Positions 7,640 through 16,892 of a DNA stretch of 64,000 nucleotides are shown here, in pieces. The DNA is from Thioclava electrotropha. Lineage in GTDB: Bacteria > Pseudomonadota > Alphaproteobacteria > Rhodobacterales > Rhodobacteraceae. The notes beneath the pieces were generated by a model. The model saw nothing but the letters and a program-made list of their open reading frames with translations, did no database searches and was not told the origin of the DNA. The stretch is from positions 3,051,501-3,115,500 of the forward strand of contig NZ_CP053562.1 of the NCBI RefSeq assembly GCF_002085925.2. The letters are read 5' to 3'. Every line of letters begins with the position of its first letter. Position 1 is the first letter of the stretch. Both the position numbers and the translations under genes were made by a program.

Positions 7640-10586
7640 TCTGCTTCTCCCCGTCCTTATCGTAGAAGACCGGATCGACGATCCGCGCCTTGACCATTTC
7701 CTCGCCCTCACCGGTGAACTCGATCACCTCGCCCATACGGTCGGGCCCGTTCAGCACCAGCCCCATCGCGATCCCTTTGCCAATCGTCGGCGAGTAGTAA
7801 GTCGAGGTGACGCGGCCCTGCGTGTGGCGCTGGCCGTTAGCGTTGAACCCGTCGGCGGGCGCGTGGCTGCCATCGGGGATCACCGAGCCGTCGAGCGTCT
7901 CCAGGCCGACCAGCTTCCAGCGGTTCGGGTCGGTCATGTGGGACCGCTCCTGCGCGCGCTTGCCCAGATAGTCGGTCTTCTTCTTCGAGAGCGCCCAGTT
8001 CAGACCCAGATCCTGCGGGATCACCGTGCCATCGGTCTCGTCGCCGATCATGATGAAGCCCTTCTCCGCGCGCATCACGTGCAGCGCCTCGGTGCCGTAG
8101 GGCATCACGCCAAGCGCCTCGCCCTCAGCCATGAGCGCCTTCCACAGCGCGAGGCCTTGGCTCGCGGGCACCGCGATTTCGTAGCTCAGTTCGCCCGAGA
8201 AGGAGATGCGGAAGATGCGCGCGTCGAACGTGCCCAGCTTGCCCTCGGTCCATTTCATGAAGGGCAGCGTCTCCTTGCTGACATCCATGCCGCCCAAGCG
8301 CTCCAGCAGCTCGCGCGATTTCGGACCGACAACGGCGATCTGCGCGTATTGCTCGGTCAGGTTGGCCGTATAGACCTTCCAGTCCCACCACTCGCATTGC
8401 AGCCAGTCTTCCATCCAGCCGTGGATGTGATCGGCCCCGCCCGAGGTCGTGTGGCACAGCCACGTATCCTCGTCGAGCCGCGCCACGACGCCGTCATCCA
8501 TCAGGAAGCCGTTCTCGTTGCACATCAGCCCGTAGCGGCATTTGCCCACCGACAGGGTCGACATCATGTTGGTGTAGAGCATGTCGAGGAACTTCCCCGC
8601 ATCGGGCCCTTTCACCACGATCTTGCCCAGCGTCGAGGCGTCGAGCATGCCCACATTCTTGCGGGTATTGGTGATCTCGCGATTGACCGCGTCGCGATGG
8701 CTCTCGCCCGATTTCGGGTAGCAATAGGGACGACGCCAATGGCCGACCGGTTCCCAATGCGCGCCCTTGGCCTCGTGCCAGGACTGGATCGGGGTGCGGC
8801 GCAACGGCTGGAACAGCTCGCCCTTGGCCTCCGCCGTCACCGCACCGAGCGAAATCGGCGTGTAGGGCGGGCGGAAGGTGGTCGTGCCAGTGGCCGGGAT
8901 CGGTTGTCCAAGCGCGTCCGAGAGGATCGCGAGCCCGTTGATATTGCTCAGTTTCCCCTGATCGGTCGCCATGCCGAGCGTGGTGTAGCGCTTGGTATGT
9001 TCGACCGACTCGTAGCCCTCGCGCGCAGCGAGTTGCACGTCGGAGACCTTCACGTCGTTCTGGTAGTCGAGGAAGCTCTTGAAGCGCAGCGCGTCGGGCG
9101 CGCCTGCGGGCATCATCCAGACCGGGGCGAGCGGCGCTTCTTCCTCGGAAGCTGCGCCGATACCCAGACCGCCCATCGCCTCGGAGAGCGTCAGATCGCC
9201 ATTGGCGGCCCCCACGACCGTCGCCATGCCGGTCCCGTCCGCGCCGGTCGGCGGACGGTTGGGATCGGGGCGGAACATCGCGCGCGCATCGTCCCAGGTT
9301 AGCTTGCCGCCGCAATGGGACCACAGGTGCACGACCGGCGACCAGCCGCCCGACATCGCGACGCAATCGCAGTCGATCATCTCGACCGCACCGCCCTCGC
9401 CTGCCTGTGCGCAGATCTCGACGCCGGAGACGCCCTTGCGGCCCAGCACTTTCGCGATGCCGCGCCCTTCGAGGACACGCACGCCGCGCGCCTTCACGGC
9501 TTCGGGCAGTGCCCCATGGGTTTCCTCGCGCGCATCGACCACGGCCGAGACCGTCAGACCTGCATCGAGGATCGCGAGCGCCGTGCGGTAGGCGTCGTCA
9601 TTGTTGGTCACGAGCACCGTGCGATCACCGGGCGAAACCGCCCAGTTCACGATGTAATCGCGCACCGCCGAGGCCAGCATCACGCCGGGCACGTCGTTGC
9701 CCGCGAAGGCGAGCGGGCGTTCGATCGCGCCGGTCGCGGTGATCGTGTGGCCCGCGCGGATGCGCCACAGACGGTGGCGCGGACGGCCATCACCGGGGGT
9801 GGTGTCGCCGAGGTTCTCGTAGCCGATGACATAGCCATGATCGTGCAGACCCGCCGCCATCAGGCGGGTGCGCATCGTGACATTCTCCATCGAGGACAGT
9901 TCGACCAGCGCGCTGTCAATCCACTTCTGCGCGTCGTGACCGTCGATCTGACCGCCATCGACCGGGGTGCGCCCGCCCCAGTTCGGGGTCTGCTCGATCA
10001 GCCAGACGCGCTTGCCCGCGCGACCTTCCTTGAGCGCCGCGGCAAGACCCGCCACACCGCCACCCACGACGAGCACGTCGCAATGGGCATAGACCTGTTC
10101 ATAGCGATCCGGGTCGGCCTCTTTCGGCACACCGCCAAGACCTGCGGATTTGCGGATGATGGGCTCGAACAGGTGCTTCCACGCAGCCCGCGGCGCCATG
10201 AAGGTCTTGTAGTAGAAACCCGCGGGCAGGAATTTGTAGAAGGTGTTGTTGATCTCACCGATATCGAAGTCGAGCGACGGCCAGTGGTTCTGGCTGGTGG
10301 TCTCGGCGCCTTCGAACAACTCGGTCGTGGTGGTGCGCTGATCGGGCTCGAACCGTGCGTTACGACCCAGACCGACGAGCGCGTTCGGCTCTTCCGCGCC
10401 CGACGCCACGATGCCGCGCGGGCGGTGGTATTTGAACGACCGGCCCACCATGACCTGACCGCCGCCCAGCAGAGCCGAAGCCAGCGTATCGCCCGCAAAG
10501 CCGCGCATCGGCTTGCCGTTGAAGGTGAAGGCGAGCGGTTTCGCGCGGTCGATCAGACGACCACCCTTGGAAAGACGCGTGCTCAT
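7632..10586 (-). CDS. soxA: Sarcosine oxidase alpha subunit
   Basis: Large subunit (984 residues) of heterotetrameric sarcosine oxidase (EC 1.5.3.1/1.5.3.24). The N-terminus carries a ferredoxin-like segment (FNGKPMRGFAGDTLASALL). A Rossmann dinucleotide-binding motif, VLVVGGGVAGLAAAL, follows near residue 160. The C-terminal ~380 residues are a GcvT-like aminomethyltransferase domain that passes the methyl-derived formaldehyde to tetrahydrofolate. The length fits the family. Its start overlaps the soxD stop by 4 bases. Sarcosine is the last intermediate of glycine betaine breakdown, so the operon probably feeds methylated amines into glycine and one-carbon pools; glyA, folD and purU are not in this window. 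Confidence 0.96.
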   Translation of the reverse strand: MSTRLSKGGRLIDRAKPLAFTFNGKPMRGFAGDTLASALLGGGQVMVGRSFKYHRPRGIVASGAEEPNALVGLGRNARFEPDQRTTTTELFEGAETTSQNHWPSLDFDIGEINNTFYKFLPAGFYYKTFMAPRAAWKHLFEPIIRKSAGLGGVPKEADPDRYEQVYAHCDVLVVGGGVAGLAAALKEGRAGKRVWLIEQTPNWGGRTPVDGGQIDGHDAQKWIDSALVELSSMENVTMRTRLMAAGLHDHGYVIGYENLGDTTPGDGRPRHRLWRIRAGHTITATGAIERPLAFAGNDVPGVMLASAVRDYIVNWAVSPGDRTVLVTNNDDAYRTALAILDAGLTVSAVVDAREETHGALPEAVKARGVRVLEGRGIAKVLGRKGVSGVEICAQAGEGGAVEMIDCDCVAMSGGWSPVVHLWSHCGGKLTWDDARAMFRPDPNRPPTGADGTGMATVVGAANGDLTLSEAMGGLGIGAASEEEAPLAPVWMMPAGAPDALRFKSFLDYQNDVKVSDVQLAAREGYESVEHTKRYTTLGMATDQGKLSNINGLAILSDALGQPIPATGTTTFRPPYTPISLGAVTAEAKGELFQPLRRTPIQSWHEAKGAHWEPVGHWRRPYCYPKSGESHRDAVNREITNTRKNVGMLDASTLGKIVVKGPDAGKFLDMLYTNMMSTLSVGKCRYGLMCNENGFLMDDGVVARLDEDTWLCHTTSGGADHIHGWMEDWLQCEWWDWKVYTANLTEQYAQIAVVGPKSRELLERLGGMDVSKETLPFMKWTEGKLGTFDARIFRISFSGELSYEIAVPASQGLALWKALMAEGEALGVMPYGTEALHVMRAEKGFIMIGDETDGTVIPQDLGLNWALSKKKTDYLGKRAQERSHMTDPNRWKLVGLETLDGSVIPDGSHAPADGFNANGQRHTQGRVTSTYYSPTIGKGIAMGLVLNGPDRMGEVIEFTGEGEEMVKARIVDPVFYDKDGEKQNV

Positions 10587-10906
10587 TTATAGCCCTCCCA
10601 GTCGGGGCGTTTCGCTTTGATCTTCGCGATCACATCTGCGGGGGGCTCGGCGGTCTGCGCCTTGTAGGTCGCAAACACCTCGAGCGTGTTGGTGTCGCGT
10701 GCAGCCAGGAACCACTTGCCGCAGCCATAGGCATGCCGCCAGCGCTCGAAATGGACGCCTTTCGGGTTCTTGCGGGCGAACAGGTAGCCCTCGAACTCGT
10801 CATCCGACGAGCCCGGCCCGAAGCGCTTGAGATGCGCCTCGCCGCCCGGAGCGAATTCGGTTTCCTCGGCGATGACGCCGCAGCAGGGACAGGTGAGGGT
10901 CAGCAT
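10583..10906 (-). CDS. soxD: Sarcosine oxidase delta subunit
   Basis: Small zinc-binding subunit (107 residues) of heterotetrameric sarcosine oxidase. The N-terminal LTCPCCG supplies the Cys pair and later CGKWF another metal-ligand cysteine. The core FARKNPKGVHFERWRH is typical of the family. It lies between soxB and soxA, the standard soxBDAG order, with a 4-base ATGA overlap into soxA and a 70-base gap after soxB. Confidence 0.95.
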   Translation of the reverse strand: MLTLTCPCCGVIAEETEFAPGGEAHLKRFGPGSSDDEFEGYLFARKNPKGVHFERWRHAYGCGKWFLAARDTNTLEVFATYKAQTAEPPADVIAKIKAKRPDWEGYK

Positions 10907-10976
10907 TTGGGATGCACCTCGCAGTTGGAGAGCGCCGGGAGGGATTTGAAGCAGGTCGAAAGGGAGGTCGTCTTCA

Positions 10977-12221
10977 TCAGTGCGCCACCCCTGCGGCGAC
11001 GCTTTCGTCGATGAAGCGGCCTTCCTTGAAACGGTCGAGCCCGAATTGGTCGGTCAGCGGCGAGTGGCCGCGCGCGATCAGCTCGGCCATGCCATAGCCG
11101 GAGCCCGGGATCGCCTTGAACCCGCCAGTGCCCCAGCCGCAATTGACGAAGATGCCCTCGACCGGCGTTTTCGACAGGATGGGCGAGCGGTCGCCGGTCA
11201 TGTCCACGATGCCGCCCCACTGGCGCAGCATCTTCAGGCGCGAGATGATCGGGAAGGTCTCGACCAGCGCGCGGGTGGTTTCCTCGACATGGTGCCACGA
11301 GCCGCGTTGGGTGTAGTTGTTGAACCCGTCCGTGCCGCCGCCGATCACCATCTCGCCCTTGTCGGATTGCGACATGTAGCCGTGCACCGTGTTGGCCATC
11401 ACGACCACATCCATGCAGGGTTTGATCGGCTCGGAGACCCAGGCCTGCAGCGCAACGCTCTCGATCGGCAGACGGAAGCCCGCCATCTCGGCCATGACCG
11501 AGGAGTGCCCCGCGACGACGATGGCGAGCTGTTCGCAGTCGATCTCGCCCTTGCTGGTCGAGATGCCCTGCACCTTGCCGCCCTCGGTGCGCACGCCGGT
11601 CACTTCGCATTTCTGGATGATATCCATGCCCATATCGGAACAGGCCCGCGCATAGCCCCAGGCCACCGCATCGTGCCGTGCCGTGCCGCCACGTTTTTGC
11701 AGCAAAGCGCCCAGCACCGGGTAGCGCGGCCCGTCGATATTGATGATCGGCACGAGATCCTTGACCTGCTGCGGCCCGATCCATTCGGTGTCGATGCCCT
11801 GCAGACGGTTGGCGTGCACCGTGCGCTTGTAGCCGCGCACCTCATGCTCGGTCTGGCCCAGCATCAGAAGACCGCGCGGCGAGAACATCACGTTGTAGTT
11901 CAGATCCTGGCTGAGATCCTCGTAAAGCGCGCGGGCTTTCTCGTAGATCGCGGCCGAGGGGTCCTGCAGGTAGTTCGAGCGGATGATCGTGGTGTTGCGG
12001 CCCGTATTGCCGCCGCCCAGCCAGCCTTTCTCGATCACCGCGACATCGGTGATGCCATGCACCTTGCCGAGGTAATAGGCGGTGGCGAGGCCATGCCCGC
12101 CCGCCCCAACGACGATGACCTTGTAGCGTTTCTTCGGCTCGGGGGAGCGCCATGCTCGTTCCCAGCCGCGATGGAAGCGCATCGCCTCACGTGCAACGGC
12201 AAACATCGAATAGCGTTTCAT
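10977..12221 (-). CDS. soxB: Sarcosine oxidase beta subunit
   Basis: Flavoprotein subunit (414 residues) that holds FAD and covalent FMN and oxidises sarcosine. The protein begins MKRYSMFAVAREAMRFHRGW at the ATG at 12221; the reading frame stays open far upstream, but that part is antisense to ccmI. VIVVGAGGHGLATAYYLGK is the FAD-binding Rossmann motif near residue 35. A glycine- and arginine-rich loop, GGGNTGRNTTIIRSNY, follows, and the C-terminal VNCGWGTGGFKAIPGSG is a family signature. First gene of the soxBDAG operon; no regulator is adjacent, and the ~190 bases to divergent ccmI presumably hold both promoters. Confidence 0.96.
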   Translation of the reverse strand: MKRYSMFAVAREAMRFHRGWERAWRSPEPKKRYKVIVVGAGGHGLATAYYLGKVHGITDVAVIEKGWLGGGNTGRNTTIIRSNYLQDPSAAIYEKARALYEDLSQDLNYNVMFSPRGLLMLGQTEHEVRGYKRTVHANRLQGIDTEWIGPQQVKDLVPIINIDGPRYPVLGALLQKRGGTARHDAVAWGYARACSDMGMDIIQKCEVTGVRTEGGKVQGISTSKGEIDCEQLAIVVAGHSSVMAEMAGFRLPIESVALQAWVSEPIKPCMDVVVMANTVHGYMSQSDKGEMVIGGGTDGFNNYTQRGSWHHVEETTRALVETFPIISRLKMLRQWGGIVDMTGDRSPILSKTPVEGIFVNCGWGTGGFKAIPGSGYGMAELIARGHSPLTDQFGLDRFKEGRFIDESVAAGVAH

Positions 12222-12413
12222 GAGCGCGCCTCCGAGCAATCTCGACTCTTTCGCCTTTGTGATGGACCGGGGCGGCGGACGAAAGCCCCCCTGTTGCGGC
12301 ATCGCAGGGAAAAAAGCGACATGGGCCTGCGACATCGAGTTCCATTCACGCGCTAGACCCTTTCGGCGCGGCCTCATCTCGCCTAAATGGGGAACGAAGG
12401 ATGAGGAGACGCC

Positions 12414-13988
12414 ATGCTGTTCTGGATTATCGCCGCCGCGCTCGTTGCGGTCATCGCGCTTTTGTTCGCCCTTGCGCTGCTGCGTGGGCGCGGCGAGGAC
12501 GAGATGGCCCCTGCGGCCTCGTATGACGTGCAGGTCTATCGCGACCAGCTGCGCGATCTGGAGCGCGACGTTGAACGCGGCGTCACCTCGCGCGAGGAAG
12601 CCGACCGCGCGAAGCTGGAAATTTCGCGCCGGATGCTCGAGGCCGACCGCAAGGCACAGGCAGGCTCCGATCTGGGCCGCGCGCCGAAAGGGGCGACCAT
12701 CGCAGTTGTGCTTGGCGTCGTCGTGATTTTCGGCGGGGCATTCGCGCTCTACGATTACGTGGGGCAGGACGGGTACGAGGACCAGCCTATCGGTGTGCGT
12801 CTTGCAGATGCCGACAAGCTCTATGACAGCCGCCCCTCGCAGGCCGAAGCCGAGAAAATGGCAAAAGCCCGTGCGACCGCCCCTCAATCCAACCCGGATC
12901 CGCAATTCCTCGCACTGATGAAGAAGCTGCGCGAAGCCGTGGCGAAAAAGCCCAACGATCCGAAAGGTCTCGAACTGCTGGCACGCAACGAGGCGACTCT
13001 GGGCAACTTCGATGCCGCGTGGAAGGCGCAGCAGCGTCTCGTCGCGACCAAAGGCGATTCTGCGACGGCGCAGGATTACGCCGAGCTGGGCGACATGATG
13101 GCCGTGGCGGCAGGCGGAATGATCACCCCCGAGGCGGAGAAAGTCTTCGCGACCGCACTGACGATGGATCCGAAGAACGGGCTGTCGCTCTATTATGTCG
13201 GCCTGATGATGCTGCAGAACGGGCGTGCCGACCGCGCGTTCCGCTTCTGGGACAGCGCGTTGCGCAACTCGGAGAATAGCGACCCCTGGGTGCCGATGAT
13301 GCGGCAGAACATTAACGACCTGGCATGGCTCGCGGGCGAGAAGGACTACACCCCGCCCAGACCGCGCGGTGCCCCCGGTCCGTCGCAGGCAGACGTCGCG
13401 GCGGCAGCGGATATGTCGCCCGAGGCCCGTCAGGACATGATCCGCTCGATGGTGGAGCGGCTGAACGACCGGCTCGCGCAGGAAGGCGGCAGCGCGGATG
13501 ATTGGGCACGTCTGATTTCGTCGCTGCGCATGATCGGTGAGGTCGACCGCGCCGATGCGATCTATGGCGAAGCGAAGGGCAAATTCGGCTCCCGCCCGGA
13601 AGACATGGCGAAGATCGACGCAGCCCATCAGGCGCCCGCCGGTCAGGCGCTCAAGGATATGGGCGGCGCCTCGGCGGGGCAAAGCGCACCGCAAGCGGCC
13701 CCGGCCCTCCCCGGCCCGAGCGCCCAGCAGATGAAGGACGCGCAGTCCATGACGCCCGAGGAGCGCCAGCAGATGATCCAGGGCATGGTCGACGGTCTCT
13801 TTGACCGGCTGACCACCGACGGCGGCACGCCGCAGGAATGGGCGCGCGTGATCTCGTCGCTCGCGACACTGGGCGAGAACGCACGCGCCAAGGAAGCTTG
13901 GGGCGAGGCGCAAAAGGCGCTGGCGGACAATCCGGACGCGCTGGCTCAGGTCGAGGCGGCGGCGAAATCGGCGGGTGTGGCGGAATGA
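12414..13988 (+). CDS. ccmI: c-type cytochrome biogenesis protein CcmI
   Basis: Membrane component of system I cytochrome c maturation. It holds apocytochrome c for heme ligation by CcmFH. The 524-residue protein starts with two-helix membrane topology: [23 protein letters not shown], then a leucine-zipper-like cytoplasmic loop ([19 protein letters not shown]) and a second helix near residue 95 ([20 protein letters not shown]). The periplasmic remainder is TPR-like, with two related C-terminal repeats ([20 protein letters not shown] and [20 protein letters not shown]). The other ccm genes are not here. It overlaps ruvX by ATGA, so the two are probably coupled. Confidence 0.93.
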   Translation: MLFWIIAAALVAVIALLFALALLRGRGEDEMAPAASYDVQVYRDQLRDLERDVERGVTSREEADRAKLEISRRMLEADRKAQAGSDLGRAPKGATIAVVLGVVVIFGGAFALYDYVGQDGYEDQPIGVRLADADKLYDSRPSQAEAEKMAKARATAPQSNPDPQFLALMKKLREAVAKKPNDPKGLELLARNEATLGNFDAAWKAQQRLVATKGDSATAQDYAELGDMMAVAAGGMITPEAEKVFATALTMDPKNGLSLYYVGLMMLQNGRADRAFRFWDSALRNSENSDPWVPMMRQNINDLAWLAGEKDYTPPRPRGAPGPSQADVAAAADMSPEARQDMIRSMVERLNDRLAQEGGSADDWARLISSLRMIGEVDRADAIYGEAKGKFGSRPEDMAKIDAAHQAPAGQALKDMGGASAGQSAPQAAPALPGPSAQQMKDAQSMTPEERQQMIQGMVDGLFDRLTTDGGTPQEWARVISSLATLGENARAKEAWGEAQKALADNPDALAQVEAAAKSAGVAE

Positions 13989-14458
13989 TCTGCGAGACGA
14001 TCGAAGAGTTCGCCGAAGCGATCCCCCGCATGGGCGGGGTCGCGGGTCTCGATCTGGGCACCAAGACCATCGGCGTCGCGGTGTCCGACGGGCTGCGCTC
14101 GGTCGCGACGCCGCTCTCGACGATCAAACGCAAGAAATTCGGCCTCGATGCCGAGGCGCTTCTGAAGATCGTGGCGGAGCGCGAACTGAAGGGCCTGATC
14201 CTCGGCCTGCCGAAGAACATGGACGGAACCGAGGGCGCGCGTTGCCAATCGACCCGCGCCTTCGCCCGCAACCTCAGCCGTCTCACCGATCTGCCGATCG
14301 GCTACTGGGACGAGCGGCTGAGCACGGTCGCCGCCGAACGTGCGATGCTGGAGGCCGACATGTCGCGCGCCAAACGCGCCGAGGCGATCGACCACGTCGC
14401 GGCGAGCTTCATCCTGCAAGGCGCGCTGGATCGGCTGCGCTATCTGGGGGCGGCATGA
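13985..14458 (+). CDS. ruvX: Putative Holliday junction resolvase, YqgF/RuvX family
   Basis: RNase H-like nuclease of 157 residues, implicated in pre-16S rRNA processing and possibly junction resolution. The catalytic [13 protein letters not shown] motif with its first Asp is near residue 22, [12 protein letters not shown] forms the middle, and [14 protein letters not shown] plus the [12 protein letters not shown] end give the remaining acidic residues. I placed the start at 13985 inside the ccmI stop (ATGA overlap). The stop overlaps the start of the following DUF1289 gene in the same manner, so the three genes form a tight operon. Confidence 0.93.
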   Translation: MICETIEEFAEAIPRMGGVAGLDLGTKTIGVAVSDGLRSVATPLSTIKRKKFGLDAEALLKIVAERELKGLILGLPKNMDGTEGARCQSTRAFARNLSRLTDLPIGYWDERLSTVAAERAMLEADMSRAKRAEAIDHVAASFILQGALDRLRYLGAA

Positions 14459-14700
14459 ACAATCCTTCCGACAGCGACGGCATCTGGAAACGCGCCGAGA
14501 TCGAGAGCCCCTGCGTCAAGCTCTGCCAGATCCACCCCGAGGCGCGAATCTGCATCGGCTGCTACCGCACGATGGACGAAATCGGCGCATGGTCGCGGAT
14601 GACGCCCGAGGCGCGCCGCGAAGTGATGGCGGAGCTGCCCGAGCGCGCGCCGCAACTGCGCAAACGCCGGGGCGGACGCGCGGGGCGGCAGGACCGCTGA
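14455..14700 (+). CDS. DUF1289 family small cysteine-rich protein
   Basis: An 81-residue protein with the family pattern SPCVKLC, then [14 protein letters not shown]. These four clustered cysteines suggest binding of a metal or iron-sulfur cluster; no function is established that I can rely on. The start MNNPSDSDG overlaps the ruvX stop by 4 bases (ATGA). The basic tail [12 protein letters not shown] is low complexity. It converges on the ABC ATPase gene with only 4 bases between stop codons. Confidence 0.85.
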   Translation: MNNPSDSDGIWKRAEIESPCVKLCQIHPEARICIGCYRTMDEIGAWSRMTPEARREVMAELPERAPQLRKRRGGRAGRQDR

Positions 14701-14704
14701 GCGC

Positions 14705-15805
14705 TTAAGCGCCAGCCCCTTTCGCCGGGAAGACGAAGCAGCGGTCGCGGCGGATCATCAACCACATCGGCGTGCCGGGCTTCGGCAGGAAGACGTTCGG
14801 GACGCTGGCGCGCAGGATCGTGCCGTCGAAATCCATCCGAAACTCGACGAGGCTCTCGCGGCCCAGGAAGCGCGCGCGTTCAACGACGCCACGCGCGGGC
14901 GTTCCGTCCTGCGGCGTCGGGGCCGGGCCGCGCCCTGCCCGGTCGAAATCGATCTTCAGATGCTGCGGGCGGATCACGATGTCGATCTCGGTCCCGTCCG
15001 CGTGGCCCGGCGTCAGGAAATCACCGAAGGGCGTCACGGTCAGCGCGTCGTGCACCTGACCCTTGAGCACGTTCACATCCGAGAAGAACGCCGCCGCCGC
15101 GCGATCCACCGGCGCGTTGTAAAGGTTGTAGGGCGCGCCGCGCTGCACGATCTTCCCGCCGCGCATCAGCAGGATTTCATCGGCCATCCGCATCGCCTCA
15201 TGCGGCTCATGCGTGACCAGCAGAACGGCGGTGTTTTCCTCTTTCAAAAGCGCCAAGGTCTCGTCGCGGATATCGTCGCGCAGACGCTCGTCCAGTCCCG
15301 AGAAAGGCTCGTCCATCAAGAGGATACGCGGCCGGGGCGCCAGCGCACGCGCGAGCGCCACGCGCTGCTGCTCGCCGCCCGAAAGCCCGTGCGGATAGCT
15401 GTCGCGATGCCGCGTGAGCCGCACCTTCTCGAGCAATTCCGTCACACGGGCGCGCTTCGCCGCTGAATCGCCCTTGAGGCCGAAGGCGATATTCTCGGCC
15501 ACCGTCAGATGCGGAAACAGCGCGAAGTCCTGAAACATCAACCCGATCGCGCGCTGCTCGGGCGGGATACGAAACACCGTGTCGCAGATCAGCTTACCAT
15601 CGACGTAGATCTCGCCCGTATCCTGCATGTCGACGCCCGCGATCAGCCGCAGCGTCGTCGATTTGCCGCAGCCCGAGGGGCCCAGCAGACAGGTCACCTG
15701 CCCCGCGGGGATCGCGAAGGACACGTCATCGACGACGGCCCGCCCGTCGAACACGCGGCCAAGCGCGCGAACTTCGAGGCGCGGAGGGGGTAATTGTGCG
15801 CTCAT
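14705..15805 (-). CDS. ABC transporter ATP-binding protein, Fe(III)/spermidine-putrescine type
   Basis: Cytosolic ATPase of 366 residues in the FbpC/PotA family. Walker A is GPSGCGKST near residue 42, the signature is LSGGEQQRVALARAL and Walker B is ILLMDEPFSGLD. The C-terminal ~120 residues are the TOBE-type regulatory extension (IDIVIRPQHLKIDF). The sequence is closest in look to iron(III)-import ATPases. No permease or binding-protein gene adjoins it, so the substrate is not decided by context. A purple-bacterial FbpC-like role is an inference. Confidence 0.85.
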   Translation of the reverse strand: MSAQLPPPRLEVRALGRVFDGRAVVDDVSFAIPAGQVTCLLGPSGCGKSTTLRLIAGVDMQDTGEIYVDGKLICDTVFRIPPEQRAIGLMFQDFALFPHLTVAENIAFGLKGDSAAKRARVTELLEKVRLTRHRDSYPHGLSGGEQQRVALARALAPRPRILLMDEPFSGLDERLRDDIRDETLALLKEENTAVLLVTHEPHEAMRMADEILLMRGGKIVQRGAPYNLYNAPVDRAAAAFFSDVNVLKGQVHDALTVTPFGDFLTPGHADGTEIDIVIRPQHLKIDFDRAGRGPAPTPQDGTPARGVVERARFLGRESLVEFRMDFDGTILRASVPNVFLPKPGTPMWLMIRRDRCFVFPAKGAGA

Positions 15806-15900
15806 GCAGCGAAATCTCGACCGAAAGTGTCAGGCAATACAGGGCGGGAGATAACAGCCCCCCGCCCCCCAAGCAAGCCCGGCAGACCGGCAGGTCCGTC

Positions 15901-16680
15901 TTAGATCGAGATGTTGTTCAGCCCGCCGTCGAGCATCACGTTCTGCCCGACCATGAAACCCGCATGAGCCGAACACATGAAGGCACAGGTCGCGCCGAAC
16001 TCCTCGGGCGTGCCGTAGCGGCGCACCGGGATCGTCGCTTCGCGCTGCGCTTTCGCCTCCTCGACCGAGATGCCCTTCGTCTTCGCCGCCGCCGTATCGA
16101 GCGACACCGCACGGTCGGTCGCATGCAGGCCCGGCAGCAGGTTGTTGATGTTCACGCCATATTCGGCGACCTGCCGCGAGGTGCCCGCAACGAAGCCCGT
16201 CAGGCCCGAGCGCGCGGAGTTCGACAGGCCGAGCTGCGCGATCGGCGCGCGCACGGATTGCGAGGTGATGTTGACCACCCGGCCCCAGCGTTGCTCGATC
16301 ATGGCAGGCAGAACCGCCTGCATCATCGCGATCGGCGCGAGCATGTTCGCGTCGAGCGCCGCGATGAAATCGTCACGCGACCAGTCGCGCCAGTTGCCCG
16401 GAGGCGGCCCGCCCGCATTGGTCACCAGAATGTCGACCTCGCCCGCCGCGCTCAGCACCGCCGCACGCCCCTCGGGCGTGGTGATGTCGGCGGCCACGGG
16501 CGTCACGGTCACGCCGGTCGCGGCCATGATCTCGTTCGCGGTCGCGGCCAGCGCATCGGCGCCGCGCGCGTTCAGCACGATCTCGACGCCCGCCTGCGCC
16601 AGCGCCATCGCGCAGCCCCGTCCAAGCCCTTTCGACCCCGCACATACGATCGCCTTGCGGCCCTTGATCCCAAGATCCAT
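15901..16680 (-). CDS. Short-chain dehydrogenase/reductase with atypical active site
   Basis: A 259-residue NAD(P)-dependent oxidoreductase fold. The cofactor motif is present (GSKGLGRG near 15-22), as are NAGG at 88-91 and Ser140 of the catalytic set. At the place of the usual Tyr-x-x-x-Lys pair the sequence reads GLSNSARSGLTG, giving Ser153 and Arg157. The C-terminus (MLDGGLNNISI) is normal for an SDR. I chose the ATG at 16680, which gives MDLGIKGRKAIVC; the frame stays open upstream without similarity. The substrate is unknown. Between 16681 and 16892 I see nothing beyond promoter space for the divergent Hint gene. Confidence 0.85.
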   Translation of the reverse strand: MDLGIKGRKAIVCAGSKGLGRGCAMALAQAGVEIVLNARGADALAATANEIMAATGVTVTPVAADITTPEGRAAVLSAAGEVDILVTNAGGPPPGNWRDWSRDDFIAALDANMLAPIAMMQAVLPAMIEQRWGRVVNITSQSVRAPIAQLGLSNSARSGLTGFVAGTSRQVAEYGVNINNLLPGLHATDRAVSLDTAAAKTKGISVEEAKAQREATIPVRRYGTPEEFGATCAFMCSAHAGFMVGQNVMLDGGLNNISI

Positions 16681-16892
16681 CGCGCCCTCTCCTTTACTGT
16701 CATTCTCCGGCGTGCTCCGGCGGGGCCCCTCGCACGAAACACCGCGCGCCGCCCTGCCAGCTTCGCCTCGGACAGTAGCTTGCGCGCGGGGGAGGACAAG
16801 CGCGCTGTCGCCGCTTGACCATCGGGAGCGGCCCGCGGTAAGCCGATGCGATCCATCAGTTTCAGACGGCCCGGCAGGGCGAGGGAGAGCGC

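Noticed and set aside
7509..10592. Forward-strand open frames across soxA/soxD
   Set aside because: Shadows of the sarcosine oxidase genes on the reverse strand.
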